From: Winogradskyella marincola
Lineage (GTDB): Bacteria; Bacteroidota; Bacteroidia; Flavobacteriales; Flavobacteriaceae
Length of the DNA: 64,000 bases
Assembly: GCF_029624125.1 (NCBI RefSeq)
Contig: NZ_JARSBN010000006.1
Coordinates: 1 to 64,000 of the forward strand
Reading direction: 5' to 3'
A program made the position numbers and the translations under genes. Positions 59,698 through 64,000 of the stretch are shown here, in pieces (position 1 is the first letter of the stretch; every line of letters starts with the position of its first letter). The notes below the pieces were generated by a model that saw only the letters and a list, made by a program, of their open reading frames with translations, searched no databases and was not told where the DNA came from.

Positions 59698-60396
59698 ATG
59701 GAAAATCAAACATTAGAAAATTTGATTAAAAGAATTTCCCAGCCAGCTATATTCTTTTACCCAAGAAATGTATTTGAAGAGGCATCAGGTATGGATTTAA
59801 AAGCACTAGATGTTATAGGAATGACTAATACATTAATTGTTAGGAATTCTATTGGGAATTTAAAACCTATGGAATCGGTTGTTGAAGGTATGCTCATCAT
59901 TAATAATAAGGAGTTATTAGAATCAAACACCTTTGAGATACTAAAAATGAGCAATTCATTAGACAAAGAGAGTTTTCTTTACTTTCTAAACAAGTACTTT
60001 CAAAGTTTAGACACTTGGTTAAGAATTACAGAACTTACACAAAACGATGCAAAACATCAAGCATCAAATTACTTATCAGGAATTCAAAGTTATTTAGAAT
60101 TGCAACACAAAATCACCTTAAATCATAAAACTGATCTTGTTAAAAGATTTGGTGAGTGGAGACGAATAGCAAACCTCAACAAAACTTTTAATGTTAAGCT
60201 TCCATCTTTCGAAGAAATTAAAAATAGAAAACCTATAACAATTCCTAAATCACTTAAAGAAAACCCTGTTAAGAGACTGATGCCTGAAAAGTCAAAACAA
60301 AAAACAAAAAAGGCAAAACCAAATGTTAATACTGTAGATGCAGACCTCTTAATTAATGTTTTTAATGTAGATGAAGAATTGTTTAACAATGGTTAA
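59698..60396 (+). CDS. Hypothetical protein of the tRNA-Met island
   Basis: A 232-residue protein, 3 bases after the integrase. It has no recognised family. The first two thirds are mixed helical (LLESNTFEILKMSNSLDKESFLYFLNKYFQSLDTWLRI). From about residue 175 it is basic and Lys/Pro-rich (MPEKSKQKTKKAKPNV), suggesting nucleic-acid contact, ending in an acidic tail. The operon position with an integrase suggests a partner in element mobility or control; that is inference. Confidence 0.65.
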   Translation: MENQTLENLIKRISQPAIFFYPRNVFEEASGMDLKALDVIGMTNTLIVRNSIGNLKPMESVVEGMLIINNKELLESNTFEILKMSNSLDKESFLYFLNKYFQSLDTWLRITELTQNDAKHQASNYLSGIQSYLELQHKITLNHKTDLVKRFGEWRRIANLNKTFNVKLPSFEEIKNRKPITIPKSLKENPVKRLMPEKSKQKTKKAKPNVNTVDADLLINVFNVDEELFNNG

Positions 60397-60404
60397 AATT
60401 GTAA

Positions 60405-60438
60405 TTTTACGTAAATTAAACGTTTAATTTACGTAAAA
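60405..60438. promoter_or_regulatory. Perfect 34-base palindrome overlapping a start codon
   Basis: The half TTTTACGTAAATTAAAC is followed at once by its exact inverse, with no spacer; the centre is between 60421 and 60422. The last base is the A of the next gene's ATG. An operator, a translational hairpin or a recombination site are all possible. Confidence 0.7.
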
Positions 60439-60872
60439 TGATAAAAGAGACTAAATATTACACCTGCGAATATTGCTTCAAAGAATTTGAACCAAAGCGA
60501 AGACGCGTACAAAAATATTGTAGTAATTCTTGTCGCTCCTCTGCATATCAGCAACGTAAAGCTAATTTAAACAACACAAAAGAGAACTTACCTAAGCTTA
60601 AAGATTCCAACGCTCCTCAAATACCTCATAAAGAAAAGATTTCAGCGGCAGGAGTTGGAAATGCAGCACTTGGATCGCTAGCTGCGGATGGTGTAAAATC
60701 CATTTTTACTCCTCGTAAAAATAGACCTGCAACTAAAGGTGATATAGATACTCTATTGGAAAAATTGGATAATCGTTTTCACTTAGTGAAAAACATGAAT
60801 CCAAATGCTCTAGGAGCGTATCCATATTATGATTTATTGGAAGGCAAAATAGTATATTTAAGACCACAATAA
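60438..60872 (+). CDS. Zinc-ribbon protein of the tRNA-Met island
   Basis: A 144-residue protein. The N-terminus holds a C4 zinc ribbon, YTCEYCFKEFEPKRRRVQKY, then CSNSCRSSAYQQRK (CxxC...CxxxC, residues about 9-35). A Gly/Ala-rich stretch (SAAGVGNAALGSLAADG, about 70-86) and a short C-terminal region with no known match follow. The zinc ribbon resembles those of HNH-type or DUF2256-like proteins. The start codon is part of the 34-base palindrome, so the protein may regulate itself through that site. Confidence 0.7.
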   Translation: MIKETKYYTCEYCFKEFEPKRRRVQKYCSNSCRSSAYQQRKANLNNTKENLPKLKDSNAPQIPHKEKISAAGVGNAALGSLAADGVKSIFTPRKNRPATKGDIDTLLEKLDNRFHLVKNMNPNALGAYPYYDLLEGKIVYLRPQ

Positions 60873-60879
60873 ATCAATT

Positions 60880-61374
60880 ATGACAATATTATATATTCAT
60901 GGTCTTAATGGCTCATTAAGCCCTGAAAAACGAACAATTTTAGAGCAATATGGTACTGTGATATCACCTTCAATAGATTATCACAATATCCCAAATGCTA
61001 TAGAGTGTTTATACGACACTTACAAAAACAAAACTATAGATGTTATTATAGGCAGTAGCATGGGAGGTTATACAGGGTTTCATCTTTGTAAACTGATACA
61101 AAAGCCAGCTTTACTTTTTAATCCTGCTCTAGCTTCCAGATCAGTTGAACAGCAAACACCTATTACACCTTCTAATAATGGAAATAACATTTCTATAGTA
61201 CTAGGTGCAAAAGACACCGTTGTAGACCCAAAAGGAACACTAAATTACATTGGTGACCATCTTAACACAGATCAGCATATTGATATTAAAATCCTTCCAT
61301 ATTTAGAACACAGGATTCCTGTTGATGTTTTTGAGGAGGCTGTTTTAAAATTTTTAAAAAATAAAAGGGCATAA
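60880..61374 (+). CDS. YqiA-like alpha/beta-fold esterase
   Basis: A 164-residue small hydrolase of the YqiA/UPF0227 group. The start ILYIHGLNGS (oxyanion loop), the nucleophile elbow VIIGSSMGGYTGF (GxSxG, Ser at about residue 60), Asp in VLGAKDTVVDP and His in YLEHRIP complete the triad. Esterase activity on short acyl groups is expected. It follows the zinc-ribbon gene by 7 bases and converges on the nuclease gene. Confidence 0.88.
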   Translation: MTILYIHGLNGSLSPEKRTILEQYGTVISPSIDYHNIPNAIECLYDTYKNKTIDVIIGSSMGGYTGFHLCKLIQKPALLFNPALASRSVEQQTPITPSNNGNNISIVLGAKDTVVDPKGTLNYIGDHLNTDQHIDIKILPYLEHRIPVDVFEEAVLKFLKNKRA

Positions 61375-61445
61375 AAAACTTGTAATTGCACACTTTAGAT
61401 AAATAAATAGATTTTAATATTTATATTAATGTCTTCTAAATGTTA

Positions 61446-62792
61446 TCATTTCAAGTTAAGGTTAATTTCATATTCTTTCAGGGTATTTTCCCATTTCATT
61501 TCCACATTTTGAGGAATTAATGTGCTTTCTTCGTTTGCTATTTTTTGACCTTGTTCTTTATTGAACGATAGAAAATTAAAACTTCCGTTTATATAGTAGT
61601 CGTTGTCCTTAATAATTAGTTTTTTGTGAGTTCCTGTCATTCTAAAATTACCTATTTTATCAAAATGAGTAGGCAAATGTATTAAATGAAAGTTTTCATA
61701 CAGGCTAGCCAATCGCTCCATTTCCTTTTCAGCTTTTCTATGATGTTCATCTTTTTCTTCAATGCCGTATAGTACAATCACATTCACATTCCGTTTCAAT
61801 GCTTGTTCAAAGGCTTCAATATATTTCAAAGTTGCACGCTTTATCCAAGGGCTTTCTATCAGTATTTTAGATTTAACTGTTTTTAATGCTTCAGCAAATT
61901 TTTCTTGCGTTTCCCAAACGGATAATGTTTGTAGTTCAATTAGTTTATGCTCTTCAACTACTGATTTAAAGACTTCTAAATTTTCTTCTTGAATTTTTGA
62001 AAAACTAGTTCTTTCAGAATCCGATAATAGATCGATTAACTCCTGATGTCTATTTTTTAAAATTCCAGTTACTCTTTTTTGTTTAGAAATATCTTTATCT
62101 ATATTTCTGATTTCCATATACGGCTCTAACTCATTTTCTCTCTCCTTTATTGGAACATACTCAATAAAATAGTACAAACAGAATTCTTTATTTTCACTAT
62201 CAAATCTTATATTAGACTTGTCATAATCTATTAAATAGGCTGCCCCTTCATTCTTATTTTTATAGATATCAGAAAGCTGTACACTCCTATCTTTTAATAA
62301 TTCAGGATTTCTATTAGGATATGTTATTTCAGATGGTAATCTTTTAATGTCCTGTTTAACTTGATATGTATTGAAATCTTTATTTAAAGCTTCATTAGAT
62401 ATTCCATCAATTAAAAATTCGAACTCTTCCTCTTCTAGAATTTTTAAAATACTATTATCCTTTACAAATTCTTCTCCTTGTTCGGTTACTAACCAAATAC
62501 CTGAAGCAAAATCTACAAAGCCTCTTTCACGCAAAAAGTATAATTCTCTTAATACAAAGTCTTCTTTGTTAAGACCTAAAAACTCGATTATTTGTTCTTC
62601 TTTATTGTAACCTGCTTTTATTGTTCTTAACAAAACAGAATAGACTTGTTGTATTGATTTTTCAGGCGATTTATTCACAGTTGCGTTAACACGAACTCGT
62701 CTATAAGGATATGCAAATTGGATAATTTCATTTATTTTATAATCGCTTGGACATTGTTTGTCTAACTTTATATGTATTTCTTGTATATCCAT
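61446..62792 (-). CDS. Phospholipase D-like nuclease of a helicase-PLD defence pair
   Basis: A 448-residue protein. The N-terminal third has a winged-helix-like segment (YNKEEQIIEFLGLNKEDFVLRELYFLRERGFVDFA, about residues 73-107). The C-terminal PLD-type domain (about 300-435) carries the HxKx4D motif in GTHKKLIIKDNDYYINGSFNF, with the NGSxN element following. One HKD motif per chain implies a dimer, as in PLD nucleases of the Nuc type. The ATG overlaps the helicase stop by one base (TGATG), so the two are coupled. The pairing resembles the Mokosh anti-phage system. Confidence 0.8.
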   Translation of the reverse strand: MDIQEIHIKLDKQCPSDYKINEIIQFAYPYRRVRVNATVNKSPEKSIQQVYSVLLRTIKAGYNKEEQIIEFLGLNKEDFVLRELYFLRERGFVDFASGIWLVTEQGEEFVKDNSILKILEEEEFEFLIDGISNEALNKDFNTYQVKQDIKRLPSEITYPNRNPELLKDRSVQLSDIYKNKNEGAAYLIDYDKSNIRFDSENKEFCLYYFIEYVPIKERENELEPYMEIRNIDKDISKQKRVTGILKNRHQELIDLLSDSERTSFSKIQEENLEVFKSVVEEHKLIELQTLSVWETQEKFAEALKTVKSKILIESPWIKRATLKYIEAFEQALKRNVNVIVLYGIEEKDEHHRKAEKEMERLASLYENFHLIHLPTHFDKIGNFRMTGTHKKLIIKDNDYYINGSFNFLSFNKEQGQKIANEESTLIPQNVEMKWENTLKEYEINLNLK

Positions 62793-64000
62793 CAAAATAT
62801 TTGTTCTACATTTTTAACAATCCAATCTTTCTTCAATTCACTTAAATATTTTTGTAATGCTGGTTTTTGATTTGTGATTTCTATATCTTTTGGCGGTTTT
62901 GCACTTAATATGCTATCTAAATTTCCAACAATAATTAATAGTTTTTTTTGCCTTGACAAAGCGACATTAATACGATTTGCATTAGATAAAAATCCTAATG
63001 TTTGTTGCTGACTTCTTACCAAATCAAAAATGATAATATCCTTTTCTAAACCTTGAAATTTATCTACGACATCTATAACTACATTGTTAGATTTTACATT
63101 TTTAAGTTTACGGTAATTAACTTTACGATTAAGAACTTTTGTTATTTCTTTTTTCTGTGCTGAATATCCTGAAAGAATACCAATTGTGTAATTCTTTACT
63201 TTATTAAATTTATCTAAACCATTTAGAAGTTCTGGAATTAATTCAGCACTTAATTTATTTCTAGACGAACCATTTCCGTCAATTTCACTTTTGTATGAAT
63301 TTCCAATATCAAGAAAGATAATTGAACTATCAATTTTTAAATCAAGATTATGTTCCTTGTCAGAATTTCGTTTGACTGGTTTTATTGGTTCATCTCCTTC
63401 TACTTCGTAAAAGCATTTTGAAGTAAGTAAAACTTGATCTTTAGAACTCCTTCTAGATTCCTCTAACTGACTTTTAAAATCGTCATCAATAATTTCTATA
63501 ATATTTTCAAATAAACTCGGCCTATTGAAATAATCATCCCACTCTAAGTCTTCTGATTCTTTCTTATGTTCATTTCTTAACCATTTTTCAACTTCTCGAT
63601 TTGCAGTTAGCATTGGTCGTAATTGTCTATGGTCGCCAACTAAAACTAGTTTATCAGCCATAACAATTGGTATTAAAGCTTCTGCTGTGGTTGCTTTACC
63701 ACTTTCGTCCATTATGACGTAGTCAAACTCAAAATTATATTTTTGATATTTTTTTGATGCAATATGATTTGTTGTTGCTCCAATTACCCTAATGCTATCT
63801 ATTAATTTTTGATTGAGATTGCTATTCTCATCTAACGAACTAATTGTTGCCAACCAATCATTAAATATTTGTTGTTTTAAAAAATATTCTTCAAAATTTA
63901 CTTTTACATAACTATTGATTGAAGTTATAAACTCTGTTTCAGAAGTTAAAGATTTTTCTAAACCTTTAAACATATTGAAACGTTCTAGCATTTTTTCTAT
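62792..64000 (-). CDS. Upf1/Dna2-like SF1 helicase, 5' part beyond the window
   Basis: About 403 C-terminal residues of a large superfamily 1B helicase (COG1112-like, AAA_11/AAA_12); the frame runs off the window edge. Visible motifs are YVIMDESGKATTAEALIPI (Walker B, DES), KLVLVGDHRQLRPML (motif III), NVVIDVVDKFQGLEKDIIIFDLVRSQ (motif V) and RINVALSRQKKLLIIVG (motif VI). Walker A lies outside. It probably unwinds RNA or DNA and hands substrate to the PLD nuclease encoded next. No kinase domain can be confirmed or excluded because the N-terminus is missing. Confidence 0.85.
   Translation of the reverse strand: MEKMLERFNMFKGLEKSLTSETEFITSINSYVKVNFEEYFLKQQIFNDWLATISSLDENSNLNQKLIDSIRVIGATTNHIASKKYQKYNFEFDYVIMDESGKATTAEALIPIVMADKLVLVGDHRQLRPMLTANREVEKWLRNEHKKESEDLEWDDYFNRPSLFENIIEIIDDDFKSQLEESRRSSKDQVLLTSKCFYEVEGDEPIKPVKRNSDKEHNLDLKIDSSIIFLDIGNSYKSEIDGNGSSRNKLSAELIPELLNGLDKFNKVKNYTIGILSGYSAQKKEITKVLNRKVNYRKLKNVKSNNVVIDVVDKFQGLEKDIIIFDLVRSQQQTLGFLSNANRINVALSRQKKLLIIVGNLDSILSAKPPKDIEITNQKPALQKYLSELKKDWIVKNVEQIF

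Overview
The window is AT-rich chromosomal DNA from a member of the Bacteroidota, most probably a marine Flavobacteriaceae (Winogradskyella/Olleya/Lacinutrix-like). The evidence is the gene repertoire (DUF3108, DUF2911, DUF4290, BshB1, a fused ResB-CcsA protein, ACR3 arsenic operon, HU, MurA with Asp at the active-site Cys position). Promoters of the Bacteroidota type also support it: all three tRNA genes carry TTG-N19-TAnnTTTG. No stretch longer than about 300 bases lacks a gene.

Left end (1-5355, all minus strand): a genomic island abutting the 3' end of tRNA-Ser(TGA). It holds a 3'-truncated type IIG restriction-modification enzyme, possibly cut by an insertion sequence whose end lies at the window edge. 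A compact module follows: excisionase-like HTH protein, a polymerase-like protein with family-A/T7-RNAP style motifs, and a tyrosine integrase with four GGTGACC-type sites beside it.

Core part 1 (5.4-33.5 kb): DUF3108 protein, two tandem M28 aminopeptidases, tRNA-His, bacillithiol deacetylase BshB1, a trans-sulfuration enzyme and a MATE pump. Next come the cytochrome c maturation fusion CcsBA with three overlapping small downstream genes, MscL, and a globin. A forward operon (DUF2520 protein, KdsC, two unknowns, UbiA-type prenyltransferase, Maf) is followed by MscS-like and CorA channels, an orphan NrfD/ActC-like fragment, an AraC regulator with a putative target hydrolase, a PIG-L protein and an SSS symporter with a newly noted 36-residue companion.

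Arsenic operon (33.6-36.1 kb): ArsR, DUF6428 protein with a Cys-rich tail, arsenate reductase-like phosphatase, ACR3 pump.

Light-response/photolyase cluster (36.2-49.5 kb): a TetR-like regulator, ABC1 kinase, flavin reductase, SDR/DUF2867 protein, DUF2256 protein, four different cryptochrome/photolyase homologues, TIGR03643 protein, FolE, SDR, TspO and an SRPBCC protein. The two transcription units start with nearly identical promoters: TGTTTAAC-N14-GTTAAACA, 5 bp, then a -7 box, with the inverted repeat centred exactly where the -33 TTG should be. I regard this as the most interesting regulatory signal in the window.

Core part 2 (49.7-58.0 kb): MurA, DUF4290, DUF493, an ATPase, RecQ, Fmt, HU, YqgE, a class IV aminotransferase and a START-like protein.

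Right end (58.2-64 kb): a second island inserted at tRNA-Met(CAT). It carries an integrase, two unknown genes separated by a perfect 34-bp palindrome, a YqiA-like esterase, and a PLD nuclease plus Upf1-like SF1 helicase pair (helicase cut by the window edge) that resembles the Mokosh anti-phage system.
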